Below are positions 15,786 to 24,030 of a stretch of DNA of 64,000 nt, one piece after another (position 1 is the stretch's first letter; the number at the start of each line of letters is the position of its first letter). This stretch comes from Enterococcus_D sp050529585 (GTDB taxonomy: Bacteria; Bacillota; Bacilli; Lactobacillales; Enterococcaceae): the NCBI RefSeq assembly GCF_050529585.1, contig NZ_CP172882.1, positions 1,054,001-1,118,000 of the forward strand, read 5' to 3'. The notes beneath the pieces were generated by a model, which did no database searches, was not told the origin of the DNA, and saw only the letters and a list, made by a program, of their open reading frames with translations. Both the position numbers and the translations under genes were made by a program.

Positions 15786-17111
15786 ATGAAAAAATCTATA
15801 GCAATTGTGGGTTCATTGATCCTGTTAGGTTTGCCAATGGTTGGGCAAGCGGAAGAAACAGTTGATCAGAAAATCCAGCAACAAACAGAACGAATCAATG
15901 ACATCAAAGGAAAATCGGCTTCTGTCGCAGCATTTAAAGAAGCGACAGAAAAAGAAATCCAGCAAATAGAAGCAGAGATCGCCACTCTTTTTGAGGCAAA
16001 ATCGGCCACAGAACAACAAGTGAATACCATTGTACTAGAAATTCAAGATTTAGAGAAAAAAATCGTGAAACGTACGGAGACATTGGCTAACCAGGCCCGT
16101 GATATACAGGTATCTGAGCCTTCAAATAATGTGATGGAATCATTATTGGCAGCAGAGTCATTTGGCGAAGTTATTCAACGGGCGATCGCTTCAGTGACAA
16201 TTATGAATGCGAGCAATAGTATCGTTGAACAGCAACAAAAAGACATTGAAACTAGTCAAATTTTAGAAAAAGAATTAACAGAAAAATTGACAGAAATCGA
16301 AACCAATACCAAAACAGTTGAAAAGAAACAAACGGAATTGGCAGATATCCATTTGAACCAAGAAGTGGAACTGGCGGCATTAGCAATTTCATTGAATGAA
16401 GAGGAAGATAAGAAATCTGATTTAGAAAAAGAAAAAGCCGAAGCTGAACGAAAGCGTGAAGCAGCGTTGAAACAAAAAGCGGAGGAAGAAGCATTAGCGA
16501 AGAAAGCTAAGGAAGACGCGAAAGCCGAAGAAGCAAAACAAGTCGCTGCACAAGCTGAGGCTGAGAAAAATAATGCTGAACAAGAAAAAAATCAAACGGC
16601 TGCAGTTGCAGCTAAAACAAAAACGACAGTTGCGGCTTCTTCGGCAGTGATGAACCAGGTAAAAGAGCCTGAAACAGCTACCTCAACGGAAACTGAACAA
16701 CCGGCAACTTCTGGTGGTTGGTCAATGCCTGTTGATTCCGTCCATGTATCCAGTCGCTTTGGTTATCGGACCGATCCGACTGGGTCATCAGGCAATCAGC
16801 ACAACGGTATCGACTTCACTGGTGCCAGCGGGACACCCATTTACGCGATTCAAGCTGGGGAAGTTGTTGAAGCAGGGTACGGTCCATCGACTGGAAATTA
16901 CGTCATCATCAAACATGCCAATGGCATTTATAGTTATTATATGCATTTCAATAGTCTTCCTGCAGTTTCTGTAGGACAAAGTGTGTCAGCCCGTCAGTAT
17001 ATTGGTGGTATGGGCACGACTGGTAATTCGACTGGTGTCCACCTGCACTTAGGGATGGCAACAGGATTATGGTCTGGATTCTTTGATCCGGCAAGTGAGT
17101 TGGGCGTATAA
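15786..17111 (+). CDS. Secreted coiled-coil M23 peptidase (cell-wall hydrolase)
   Basis: Exported protein of 441 residues. Signal peptide with A-x-A type cleavage near residue 22 (V-G-Q-A-E-E), a PcsB/EnvC-like coiled coil at about 25-240, a very Lys/Glu/Ala-rich helix to about 300, a Thr/Glu linker, and a C-terminal M23 lysostaphin-type domain. Zinc-ligand motifs are intact: N-Q-H-N-G-I-D-F (His and Asp) and V-H-L-H-L-G. This should be a peptidoglycan endopeptidase, perhaps acting at division under FtsEX-type control, as for PcsB and EnvC; FtsX partnership is inference. ATG 15786 follows AAAAAAGGAGC; the longer frame from 15759 adds a non-signal-like extension. Confidence 0.9.
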   Translation: MKKSIAIVGSLILLGLPMVGQAEETVDQKIQQQTERINDIKGKSASVAAFKEATEKEIQQIEAEIATLFEAKSATEQQVNTIVLEIQDLEKKIVKRTETLANQARDIQVSEPSNNVMESLLAAESFGEVIQRAIASVTIMNASNSIVEQQQKDIETSQILEKELTEKLTEIETNTKTVEKKQTELADIHLNQEVELAALAISLNEEEDKKSDLEKEKAEAERKREAALKQKAEEEALAKKAKEDAKAEEAKQVAAQAEAEKNNAEQEKNQTAAVAAKTKTTVAASSAVMNQVKEPETATSTETEQPATSGGWSMPVDSVHVSSRFGYRTDPTGSSGNQHNGIDFTGASGTPIYAIQAGEVVEAGYGPSTGNYVIIKHANGIYSYYMHFNSLPAVSVGQSVSARQYIGGMGTTGNSTGVHLHLGMATGLWSGFFDPASELGV

Positions 17112-17112
17112 C

Positions 17113-17148
17113 AAAAAAAGCAGAGAAGATGCGCTTCTCTGCTTTTTT
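17113..17148. terminator. Bidirectional terminator between M23 hydrolase and oxidoreductase
   Basis: AAAAAAGCAGAGAAG and CTTCTCTGCTTTTTT form a perfect stem with a five-base loop; it serves the plus-strand hydrolase and the minus-strand gene at 17175. Confidence 0.93.
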
Positions 17149-17174
17149 GAGATATAAAAACGAGCATGAACCTG

Positions 17175-18125
17175 CTAAGGCTTTAATAAAATTTTACCGA
17201 CACTTTGACCAGATGCTAACAACTCATGGGCTTTTTTGCCTTCAGAAAGAGCAAAAATTGTTGGTTCCGATAATTTTATCTGGTGGTTTATAAAATAAGA
17301 AAATAAGCGTTCGCTGCGTTTGTTTCGTTCTTCTGATGAAGATAAATAGTCCCAGAGGTCTCCAGTCAGGATGCTTTTGGAATGCATGAGCAGTGGGAGT
17401 AGGTCAATCATTGGCGGATTGCCTCCAGCCATTCCATAAAAAATCAATTTGCCTTTATTTTTCAAAAGTGCCAAACTATCTGTGACTGTAGAACCAATCC
17501 CATCATATACAGTGTCAAAAAGTCCTTGATTTGTCGGTAACCAGTTGTCTTTGCGTAAATAAACGTGTTTTGCCCCTTGATGCATTGCAAGGTCTCTTTT
17601 TTTAGCAGTTGAAGTGATACCAGTTACATCAGCGCCATCAGTTGTAAGCATTTGTGACAAAATTTGACCAACGCCTCCGCTGATTCCATGGACAAATACT
17701 TGTTCACCAGCTACACTTTGCCCTAGATCATGTACCAAAAAATCAGCAGTCAGTCCTTGAAGACCAACGCTTGCAGCCAATTTGCTATCTATCTCATCCG
17801 GAATGATGATTGCCTTTTCAGCAGGTACTGCGACCAAAGAAGCATTGGCCAAAGGGACATCAACGAAAAGAATGCGCGCATCCATTTTAAAGTCGGTGAC
17901 ATCTTTACCTATCGCTACGACACGACCAACCCCTTCATACCCATTGATATAAGGGGTATGGCTTTGAATCGTGTATCTACCCTCGCGGCGATAAATATCT
18001 GCAAAATTTACCCCGATATAATCCATTTCAATCAGTAATTCATTGTCTTTGATATTTGGATCTGGTAGTGTACCGAATTGTAAAACATTTGAATCGCCAA
18101 AGGTATTAAAATATAAAGCATCCAC
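17175..18125 (-). CDS. Zinc-free medium-chain dehydrogenase, quinone oxidoreductase type
   Basis: Soluble NAD(P)H-dependent oxidoreductase of 316 residues in the QOR/zeta-crystallin branch of the MDR superfamily. Seen: N-terminal GroES-like domain with G-V-N-F-A-D-I-Y-R-R-E-G and G-Y-E-G-V-G-R-V, then a Rossmann domain with V-H-G-I-S-G-G-V-G-Q (nucleotide loop variant of AxxGGVG). The catalytic and structural zinc cysteines of alcohol dehydrogenases are absent. Likely a quinone or enal reductase; the native substrate cannot be read. Only a weak ribosome site (AAGTGAG) precedes the ATG. The interrupted GNAT gene lies 64 bases upstream on the same strand. Confidence 0.86.
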   Translation of the reverse strand: MDALYFNTFGDSNVLQFGTLPDPNIKDNELLIEMDYIGVNFADIYRREGRYTIQSHTPYINGYEGVGRVVAIGKDVTDFKMDARILFVDVPLANASLVAVPAEKAIIIPDEIDSKLAASVGLQGLTADFLVHDLGQSVAGEQVFVHGISGGVGQILSQMLTTDGADVTGITSTAKKRDLAMHQGAKHVYLRKDNWLPTNQGLFDTVYDGIGSTVTDSLALLKNKGKLIFYGMAGGNPPMIDLLPLLMHSKSILTGDLWDYLSSSEERNKRSERLFSYFINHQIKLSEPTIFALSEGKKAHELLASGQSVGKILLKP

Positions 18126-18189
18126 TGCTACTCACTTCTTTTTCTCGTTTTTTAGGTGAATCAAAATCATTAGAGATGAAAAATGATCG

Positions 18190-18636
18190 CTAGCTACAAT
18201 CTAGGACCATATTGTACCAAGTTTCTCCAGCATGTGCGGAGGTTGAGACGCCTTCCATTTGATAGCCGTTTTTTTCATAAAAGGAAATCAACTCTTCCCG
18301 GCAAGTCAAGGTGATCCCTTGGCGTTGATGTTGTTGCGCCAACTGTTTTAATGCTGCCAACAATTGACTGGCTACGCCAGCTGAGCGGTATGCTGGTGCA
18401 ACAGCTAAACTCAAAATACTTTGATAACCACCGATAGTCGGGTTCGATATCGTCCTCTCAAAAAGATCGTCTGTGATATAGCGCACAGGGATGATTGGTC
18501 CGACAGCATATCCTGCAATGATGTCTTCTGTTGTTATTGCCAAAAGAAAACTATCTGGGATCTTAGCGATTCGTTCGCGCATCGCTTCAAATGAAGCGGC
18601 TTCTTTTGGTGAAAACCCAGCGAACTCAATCGCCAT
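18190..18636 (-). CDS. GNAT-family N-acetyltransferase, 5' end interrupted by a stop codon
   Basis: The 148-residue frame contains the GNAT acetyl-CoA region: L-A-V-A-P-A-Y-R-S-A-G-V-A-S-Q-L-L (motif A) and F-Y-E-K-N-G-Y (motif B). It resembles arylalkylamine-type acetyltransferases. No ribosome site precedes ATG 18636. Upstream in the same frame, a TTG at 18684 behind AGGTGA would encode T-I-T-F-R-H-P-I-P-S-D-I-D, the normal first strand of these enzymes, but codon 15 is TAA (18640-18642), two codons before this ATG. A CAA to TAA change would explain it. Translation may restart at 18636, otherwise this is a pseudogene. Confidence 0.8.
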   Translation of the reverse strand: MAIEFAGFSPKEAASFEAMRERIAKIPDSFLLAITTEDIIAGYAVGPIIPVRYITDDLFERTISNPTIGGYQSILSLAVAPAYRSAGVASQLLAALKQLAQQHQRQGITLTCREELISFYEKNGYQMEGVSTSAHAGETWYNMVLDCS

Positions 18637-18785
18637 TATTTAGTCGATATCTGACGGTATTGGATGTCTAAATGTAATAGTCAATAAATCACCTATTTCT
18701 TTGAATATGTATACGCTAGCACAAAAAAGAACGCTAAAACCAAAAATTAACCTTAATTTTAATAAAGGAGGCTTGCGATAAAAAC

Positions 18786-19034
18786 TTATTGAAAAATAAG
18801 GATCAATAAAAGTATATAGAAGAGGCTGTCACAAAGGATTGGCCAGATGGATTTTTTTTTGCTCTTAGAAAAAAAGAAACAGTCAATAGCAAATAACACA
18901 ATGATTGTTGGCAATGAAAATGTCCAAGATGGATGAAAGAATACGATATACACAAAATTGCCAATCAACGCACATAAGTAAGCAATATAAGCAATACGGT
19001 AGTTTTTCGAAATAAAATGAAGATTTCCCAGCAT
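18786..19034 (-). CDS. Small three-helix membrane protein
   Basis: Protein of 82 residues with hydrophobic segments at about 14-34, 37-53 and 64-81 and a K-S-K-K-K-S cytoplasmic loop. The open frame begins at 19094, but the ATG at 19034 has AAGGAAGTGAAGG before it and gives a sensible N terminus. No family recognised. It is separated from the upstream gene by a terminator. Confidence 0.65.
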   Translation of the reverse strand: MLGNLHFISKNYRIAYIAYLCALIGNFVYIVFFHPSWTFSLPTIIVLFAIDCFFFSKSKKKSIWPILCDSLFYILLLILIFQ

Positions 19035-19093
19035 ACCTTCACTTCCTTTAGTCAGTCTTTCCTGAATGATATCACTAGATTTGTCATGGCACA

Positions 19094-19125
19094 ATAAAAA
19101 ACGACCAATTTATCGTTGGTCGTTG
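19094..19125 (-). terminator. Terminator of the DUF1801 gene
   Basis: On the minus strand AACGACCAA and TTGGTCGTT form a perfect stem with a seven-base loop followed by TTTTTATT. Confidence 0.88.
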
Positions 19126-19137
19126 TAAGAATAGAAG

Positions 19138-19506
19138 CTAGCGCCAAAAGGTAGTCATATTAGCTTTATCCTCTAAATTAAAGGCAATCATTTTGAAAAT
19201 CAACGTCGTATCGATAGCTTGTGACCACTTGATCCGAAAGATATTGTCTGTATAACTGTATCCAGCAGCTTCGATCTCAGGGATAAATTGATTGAGACAA
19301 GCCGTTTCTGGAGATACAGAAAAATGTTCTTTCGAGACACTGATGCCTAAAATAAACGTTTGATGACTTGTAAACATGGGTTGCCCCCATTTGATGACAG
19401 GAAGTAGATCCGGATATTCATGTAAGATGTCTGCAAATAAATGCCTTAGTTTAGTCTGTTTGTCTTCGTCTGCAATTTTTTCAAGAAATTCTGCCAAAGT
19501 ATCCAT
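19138..19506 (-). CDS. DUF1801 / YdhG-like protein
   Basis: Small soluble protein of 122 residues. Seen: a helical N terminus, then V-I-K-W-G-Q-P-M-F (the conserved K-W-x-x-P strand of DUF1801), F-I-L-G-I-S-V-S-K-E-H-F-S-V, and a closing helical region. The family includes Bacillus YdhG (Fra), a frataxin-like iron donor, but many members are uncharacterised. Tandem in-frame ATGs at 19512 and 19506 follow AAGGAG; the second has normal spacing. Confidence 0.75.
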   Translation of the reverse strand: MDTLAEFLEKIADEDKQTKLRHLFADILHEYPDLLPVIKWGQPMFTSHQTFILGISVSKEHFSVSPETACLNQFIPEIEAAGYSYTDNIFRIKWSQAIDTTLIFKMIAFNLEDKANMTTFWR

Positions 19507-19625
19507 TTTCATTTCTCCTTCAAGGGTTATTCATTGATCATCCATCAATCTACTGTTATTCGAGGATAGGGTACCTTTATTTGAAGTGTAAGCTGTACAT
19601 ATGGGGATTGCAACAAAAACGCATG

Positions 19626-20222
19626 TTATATGAAAGGTCTATCTGCTGATAGATCCTCTTTGCTTGCAAGATATCCTTTGATCAAAAAATTTTCGCGATG
19701 ATATAGATCGATTGTTTGGATCTGTTTCAAAGAGATTGTTTGTTTCACAGACATCGTGTAATCCTCAAAGTCCAACAAATTCAAGACAATATTTTCTTTA
19801 TCTAACAGGGCGATTTTTCCTGTAAAGACTTGATCTTCATAAGTGAGTATATTGATGATTTGCTTTTTTTGCAATAATTGATTGAACAGCTCGAATACTG
19901 TTGAAAAAACTTGTTCATGCAATTGTGCTTCAAGATGATAAGGATCAAACAAGTCATGTTGCTGATTATAGTTGATGTAGTAGGCAAATGCATCAAGATA
20001 AGCAGTATCTTCTTTTAGCAAAGAGATATCTTGGACCTTTCGCAGCTGAATACTTTCAAGTGAACCGGTTAAATTGATTGAATTGAAAATAAAGTAATCT
20101 TGATCAAGAGGTTTCATGACAAAGCCCACAGAAAAATAGGGATCTTCAATGATATCGACCTCCGTAGTATAGCATTCTACCAACTTAGACTGATAAGCTT
20201 CAAAAGCAAATGTATTTTCCAT
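19626..20222 (-). CDS. Hypothetical protein with two Sm-like beta-barrel halves
   Basis: Soluble 198-residue protein of unknown function. The N-terminal (about 20-75) and C-terminal (about 130-180) parts share a pattern of short strands: V-G-F-V...F-I-F-N-S-I-N-L-T-G-S-L-E-S-I-Q-L, and T-G-K-I...I-V-L-N-L-L-D-F..M-S-V-K-Q-T-I-S-L-K-Q-I. Each looks like a five-stranded SH3/Sm-type barrel; a helical linker joins them. This is a pattern-based inference, not a recognised family. The chosen ATG follows AGAAGGATT; an upstream ATG at 20246 lacks a ribosome site. Confidence 0.6.
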   Translation of the reverse strand: MENTFAFEAYQSKLVECYTTEVDIIEDPYFSVGFVMKPLDQDYFIFNSINLTGSLESIQLRKVQDISLLKEDTAYLDAFAYYINYNQQHDLFDPYHLEAQLHEQVFSTVFELFNQLLQKKQIINILTYEDQVFTGKIALLDKENIVLNLLDFEDYTMSVKQTISLKQIQTIDLYHRENFLIKGYLASKEDLSADRPFI

Positions 20223-20351
20223 GTGATAATCCTTCTTTCTATGCATACCTGAGATGGAAGTAGTACAAAGTAGATAGACAAGTATACAACCAGAATAGCA
20301 AATTGCAGAAATTAATCAATAATTTCCTGATATCTAATGATGATTATCTAA

Positions 20352-20365
20352 AGTAATCGCTTGCA
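20352..20365 (-). promoter_or_regulatory. cre (CcpA) site overlapping the -35 of the EIIC operon
   Basis: Read on the minus strand TGCAAGCGATTACT matches 12 of 14 positions of TGWAARCGYTTWCW-type cre sites. It overlaps the -35 hexamer, a position expected to repress in the presence of glucose. Confidence 0.65.
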
Positions 20366-20388
20366 ATCAAAAAGAAATATGCTAAAAT
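20361..20388 (+). promoter_or_regulatory. Sigma-A promoter of the PTS operon
   Basis: TTGCAA, 16-base spacer, TAAAAT. Transcription would start near 20395, inside the palindrome that follows. Confidence 0.7.
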
Positions 20389-20390
20389 AG

Positions 20391-20408
20391 AACTTGTTCG
20401 AACAAGTT
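20391..20408. promoter_or_regulatory. Perfect 18-bp palindrome at the transcription start
   Basis: AACTTGTTCGAACAAGTT is fully symmetrical and sits at +1 of the promoter, a classic repressor position. The GntR/UTRA regulator at 22396 in the same cluster is the probable ligand-controlled repressor. Confidence 0.75.
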
Positions 20409-20443
20409 TGAATTAAACTATACGTATGAAAGGAGGCACTATT

Positions 20444-20938
20444 GTGAAGAACAGCAAACCAGTTACGAACGAAGCAAAACAAAAAGTTGCCCAAAATAGT
20501 ATGCGCTTTAATCGATTTTTGGTCTTTCGTTATATTACCGCACTTTTTTTCTTTCTAAATCTTTATTGGTCGATATTAAGTATTGCCTATTGGACGATCG
20601 CAGGTTTGATTCCAATCATCTTGATGATTATGGATGCAGTGATTTTAGTGGAGCAGACTCAAAAATATTGGCAACAGTCAAATCGTTTACGAGTGACCAA
20701 AATCGGCTTTTGGATACAGTCAGCAGTTAATCTTGTGGGAATGCTTTTCGCTTTGATCGGTCAACCGCAAATCATTGTCCCTTTTATGAATCAAACAGGG
20801 CGTTGGTTATTAGTAGGTCTGTTCACACTAGGTTTGTTGATTTGTGGATATGTGCAACGGAAAATTTGGCTGATTGAACATGATCAAGATAAATATTTGA
20901 CATATTTGAAAGCGTTTGAAGGAATGGGAGGAAAATAA
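20444..20938 (+). CDS. PTS-associated membrane protein
   Basis: Membrane protein of 164 residues with four hydrophobic segments (about 28-50, 53-68, 92-110 and 120-137) and a charged C terminus. No catalytic PTS residue is present. It is translated just ahead of an EIIC permease: its stop lies one base before the EIIC ATG and it contains the EIIC ribosome site. Similar small membrane proteins accompany cellobiose-class EIIC genes in enterococci, function unclear. GTG 20444 is chosen because the ATG at 20426 lies within the AAAGGAGG ribosome site. Confidence 0.7.
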   Translation: MKNSKPVTNEAKQKVAQNSMRFNRFLVFRYITALFFFLNLYWSILSIAYWTIAGLIPIILMIMDAVILVEQTQKYWQQSNRLRVTKIGFWIQSAVNLVGMLFALIGQPQIIVPFMNQTGRWLLVGLFTLGLLICGYVQRKIWLIEHDQDKYLTYLKAFEGMGGK

Positions 20939-20939
20939 T

Positions 20940-22295
20940 ATGGATACAGAAAACAGTAAGATGTTTCAGTTCTTAGATCGTTATTTGATGGGACCGATGG
21001 GGAAAATTTCGCAATTGCGTATTGTACGTGGTGTGATGGCGGCGGGGATGGCTTCGATTCCTTTCACTATTGTAGGGTCGATGTTCCTGATCATTAGTGT
21101 TTTGCCACAAAGTTTCCCAGCTTTAGAGGGTATCTGGAATGCTTCATTCAACAAAATTGAAAGTTTATATATGCTTGGTAATACAGCGACCATGGGGATT
21201 TTAGCATTATACTTCTGTTTGGTTTTTGGTTATGAATATACGAAAATCCAAGCTCAGGAAGAAAAAATCTTACTCAGCCCTGTGAATGGTGCATTATTGT
21301 CAATGATGGCTTTCTTTATGTGTTTACCACAACTAGTATTTGAAGGCGGAATGTCGACCCTTGTAAATGTTATTACGGACGATCAAAAAATCATTGATGG
21401 GTGGGAAATGGCTGGCGGTGTTACCCGTCTTGGTACAACAGGTATTTTTACAGCGATCATTATGGCGATTATTGCGGTTAAAATCTATGCTTTTTGTGTC
21501 AAACGCAATATTGTGATCAAAATGCCAGATACAGTACCGACTGGTGTTTCAACTTCTTTTACTGCATTGATTCCAACAGCATTGATTGCATTAGTCGTTA
21601 TTATTATCAATGGTACATTGGTTGGTTTAGGAACAGATATTTTCAAAGTCATCGCTGTCCCATTTAGTTTTGTTTCTCAGTTAACCAGCAGTTGGGTTGG
21701 TTTGTTAGTGATTTACTTCTTTATGCATGCTTTGTGGATCGTTGGTATCCATGGTGCAACGATCGTTACATCATTTTTAACACCAATTGTTCTGTCAAAT
21801 ATGGTAGAAAACCAAAATGGAGCCAATATTGCTTTTGCTGGTGAGTTTAACAATAGTTTCGTTACAATTGGCGGCTCAGGCGCAACCCTGGGCATGGTCA
21901 TCTTTATCGCTTTCTTTGCCAAATCCGCACAATTAAGCGCGCTAGGTAAGGCAGCAATCGTTCCTTCATTCTTCAATATCAACGAACCTATTTTGTTTGG
22001 GATGCCTGTGGTTTACAATCCTTACACAGCAATTCCATTTTTCTTGGCCCCAATGGCTTCTATGTCAGTCGCTTACTTTGGCATCAATTTAGGGTTTGTC
22101 AATCCACCGATCGCGCAAGTAGCGTGGCCTACACCAATTGGGCTATCAGGTTTTATCGGTTCTGGTGGTGATTGGCGCGCCTTCGTCTTAGCAGTTGTCT
22201 GTGCAGCTGTGGCTTTCTTGATCTGGTTCCCATTCATCAAAATGTATGATGGCAAATTATATAAAGAAGAGCAAAGCAAAGCGACCAACGCTTAA
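20940..22295 (+). CDS. PTS lactose/cellobiose-family EIIC permease
   Basis: Sugar-conducting membrane subunit of a phosphotransferase system, 451 residues with about ten membrane segments. Seen: the family motif F-N-I-N-E-P-I-L-F-G-M-P-V-V-Y-N-P (sugar-binding NEP region), G-I-H-G-A in the preceding loop, and G-S-G-G-D near the end. EIIA and EIIB partners are not adjacent, so they must be supplied in trans. Substrate is probably a beta-glucoside or chitobiose-like disaccharide. Ribosome site GGGAGG, eight bases before ATG. cre, promoter and palindrome controls lie upstream; terminator at 22312. Confidence 0.93.
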   Translation: MDTENSKMFQFLDRYLMGPMGKISQLRIVRGVMAAGMASIPFTIVGSMFLIISVLPQSFPALEGIWNASFNKIESLYMLGNTATMGILALYFCLVFGYEYTKIQAQEEKILLSPVNGALLSMMAFFMCLPQLVFEGGMSTLVNVITDDQKIIDGWEMAGGVTRLGTTGIFTAIIMAIIAVKIYAFCVKRNIVIKMPDTVPTGVSTSFTALIPTALIALVVIIINGTLVGLGTDIFKVIAVPFSFVSQLTSSWVGLLVIYFFMHALWIVGIHGATIVTSFLTPIVLSNMVENQNGANIAFAGEFNNSFVTIGGSGATLGMVIFIAFFAKSAQLSALGKAAIVPSFFNINEPILFGMPVVYNPYTAIPFFLAPMASMSVAYFGINLGFVNPPIAQVAWPTPIGLSGFIGSGGDWRAFVLAVVCAAVAFLIWFPFIKMYDGKLYKEEQSKATNA

Positions 22296-22311
22296 GCTAA
22301 AAATCGATCAT

Positions 22312-22345
22312 AAAGCCAGCTATCAAAAAAATAGCTGGCTTTTTA
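22312..22345 (+). terminator. Terminator after EIIC
   Basis: AAAGCCAGCTAT and ATAGCTGGCTTTTT, perfect stem with an A-rich loop. Confidence 0.92.
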
Positions 22346-22395
22346 TCTGGACATTATGATACATATAGAGTGAGAGAAGTCACAAGGGAGAAAAC

Positions 22396-23127
22396 ATGAT
22401 GGAAAAATTAAGTATCGATCAAGTAGTGGCAAAACTAATTCAGGGGATAGAAAACAAAACTTTGGCAAATGCAGAAGGAAAGTTGCCCAGTGAAAGGGAA
22501 TTGTTGGGACTTTATCCAATTTCTCGTTATACATTGCGCCAAGCATTGAACCAACTGAGTAAAATGGGCTGGATCTATCAAATGCAAGGACGAGGGTCTT
22601 ATGTAAGGGGCCAAAACAATCATTCTACATTGATCGACCAAGGAGATTTGGGCTCTAATGAAGATCTGACCCGGGGCGAAAAAAATATTCAAACAGTCCA
22701 TTATACAAAACGCATCATCACCTATGGGGAAGCGTTGTTTTTGCCAAGCCAAAAACAATTTGGTCCAGAACAAACGTTTATTGAATTAAAACGCTACCGA
22801 ACGTTGGACAATAAGCCATACTTGATTGATCACTCTTATTATATTCCAGAGGTGGTTGGAGACATTTCTGATGCAATGGTACGAGGGTCCATGTTTGAAG
22901 CATTGGAAAAAGAAAAACAATTGCAAGTTGGCTTCATTGATAAATTTATCCAAAGCGATGCATTGACTGCGACTCAGGCGGAATTCTTCCGTCTCGAAGA
23001 AGGCATGCCAACCTTGACTGTTCGAGATGATAGTTACCTGCGAAATGGAGAATTGTTGGCTTTTTCAAAAATTTATTATGATTATCGGTTGGCAACTTTG
23101 TATATGCATAAGAAGTTAGTGAAGTGA
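22396..23127 (+). CDS. GntR-family regulator with UTRA domain
   Basis: Transcriptional regulator of 243 residues (HutC subfamily). N-terminal winged helix: L-P-S-E-R-E-L-L-G-L-Y-P-I-S-R-Y-T-L-R-Q-A-L-N-Q-L, wing G-R-G-S-Y-V. From about residue 95 a UTRA ligand domain with F-I-E-L-K-R-Y-R-T-L-D-N-K-P and D-D-S-Y-L-R-N-G-E-L-L-A-F-S. UTRA proteins typically sense a sugar or sugar phosphate. Being just downstream of the EIIC operon, it probably binds the 18-bp palindrome at 20391. Ribosome site AAGGGAG. Confidence 0.9.
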   Translation: MMEKLSIDQVVAKLIQGIENKTLANAEGKLPSERELLGLYPISRYTLRQALNQLSKMGWIYQMQGRGSYVRGQNNHSTLIDQGDLGSNEDLTRGEKNIQTVHYTKRIITYGEALFLPSQKQFGPEQTFIELKRYRTLDNKPYLIDHSYYIPEVVGDISDAMVRGSMFEALEKEKQLQVGFIDKFIQSDALTATQAEFFRLEEGMPTLTVRDDSYLRNGELLAFSKIYYDYRLATLYMHKKLVK

Positions 23128-23213
23128 ACTTGTAGAGAAATGATCATTATTCAGTGGTAATTAAGCAAAATCCTCTTTATACTAGTGTTAAATTCAAAGT
23201 CTAAGGAGTTTAT

Positions 23214-23900
23214 ATGATGGAACAACACAAATCTTTGGTAGAAATTACCAGCAGCAAAATTATCGATTTTATTAAGGAAAAAAATTTAGATATTGGAGAT
23301 AAATTGCCGAATGAGTATGAATTACTTGAAGTAGTAGGGGTAGGTAGAAGTACGTTACGAGAAGCAATCAAAATGCTGGTATCCAAAAATGTTTTGGAGG
23401 TTCGTCATGGTGCTGGCACTTTCGTCAGTAAACAAAAAGGAATTGCTGATGACCCTTTTGGCTTTGGAATGATCAAGGATCAGAACAAAATGACTGCTGA
23501 CTTGTTTGAACTAAGGTTTTTATTAGAACCAACAATGGCCGCAATGGCAGCTCAACATGCGACAGTCGAGCAAATAAACAAACTTAAATATTTACAAAAA
23601 GAATTAAAGCGTCTTATCAGGGAAGGCGACGATACGCATATTTTAGTAGATATGGAGTTTCACACAACAATTGCTGAGGCGAGCGGGAACATTGCGTTAT
23701 CCCATATCGTACCGATTATCAATCAATCGATAGGTTTATATAATAGCAATAATGAACCCAAGGATCCTAAGGGATCAATTGATTTTCATGATGAAATTTT
23801 GGCGGCAATCGAAGCGAGAGATCCAGTATATGCAATGGATGCAATGACGGTTCATATGGCTATGAACAGAAATAAAATGAAAAAGAAAAAAAGTCTATGA
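23214..23900 (+). CDS. GntR-family regulator, FadR/FCD subfamily
   Basis: Regulator of 228 residues. Winged helix at 8-75 (L-P-N-E-Y-E-L-L-E-V-V-G-V-G-R-S-T-L-R-E-A, H-G-A-G-T-F-V) followed by an all-helical FCD domain, whose usual metal or carboxylate ligands appear as D-M-E-F-H-T-T-I and F-H-D-E-I and a late V-H-M. FCD regulators commonly sense sugar acids or other small carboxylates. The likely target is the divergently independent PTS gene at 24213: a motif CATCAGATG occurs upstream of that gene and again in this gene's terminator. Ribosome site AAGGAG. Confidence 0.9.
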   Translation: MMEQHKSLVEITSSKIIDFIKEKNLDIGDKLPNEYELLEVVGVGRSTLREAIKMLVSKNVLEVRHGAGTFVSKQKGIADDPFGFGMIKDQNKMTADLFELRFLLEPTMAAMAAQHATVEQINKLKYLQKELKRLIREGDDTHILVDMEFHTTIAEASGNIALSHIVPIINQSIGLYNSNNEPKDPKGSIDFHDEILAAIEARDPVYAMDAMTVHMAMNRNKMKKKKSL

Positions 23901-23911
23901 TGGATATTGAC

Positions 23912-23957
23912 AAGTCATCTGATGTATTTTATGATAAATACATCAGATGACTTTTTT
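23912..23957 (+). terminator. Terminator with perfect 18-bp stem
   Basis: AAGTCATCTGATGTATTT and its exact complement around a six-base loop, then TTTT. The stem contains the same AAATACATCAGATGA sequence that recurs at 24042. Confidence 0.9.
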
Positions 23958-24030
23958 AGATTGTTGCATTTGTATCCGCTTCCTTATTGTTTTTGAGTAA
24001 AAGAAGTCATTTTATTTGGGTTTTAACAAA

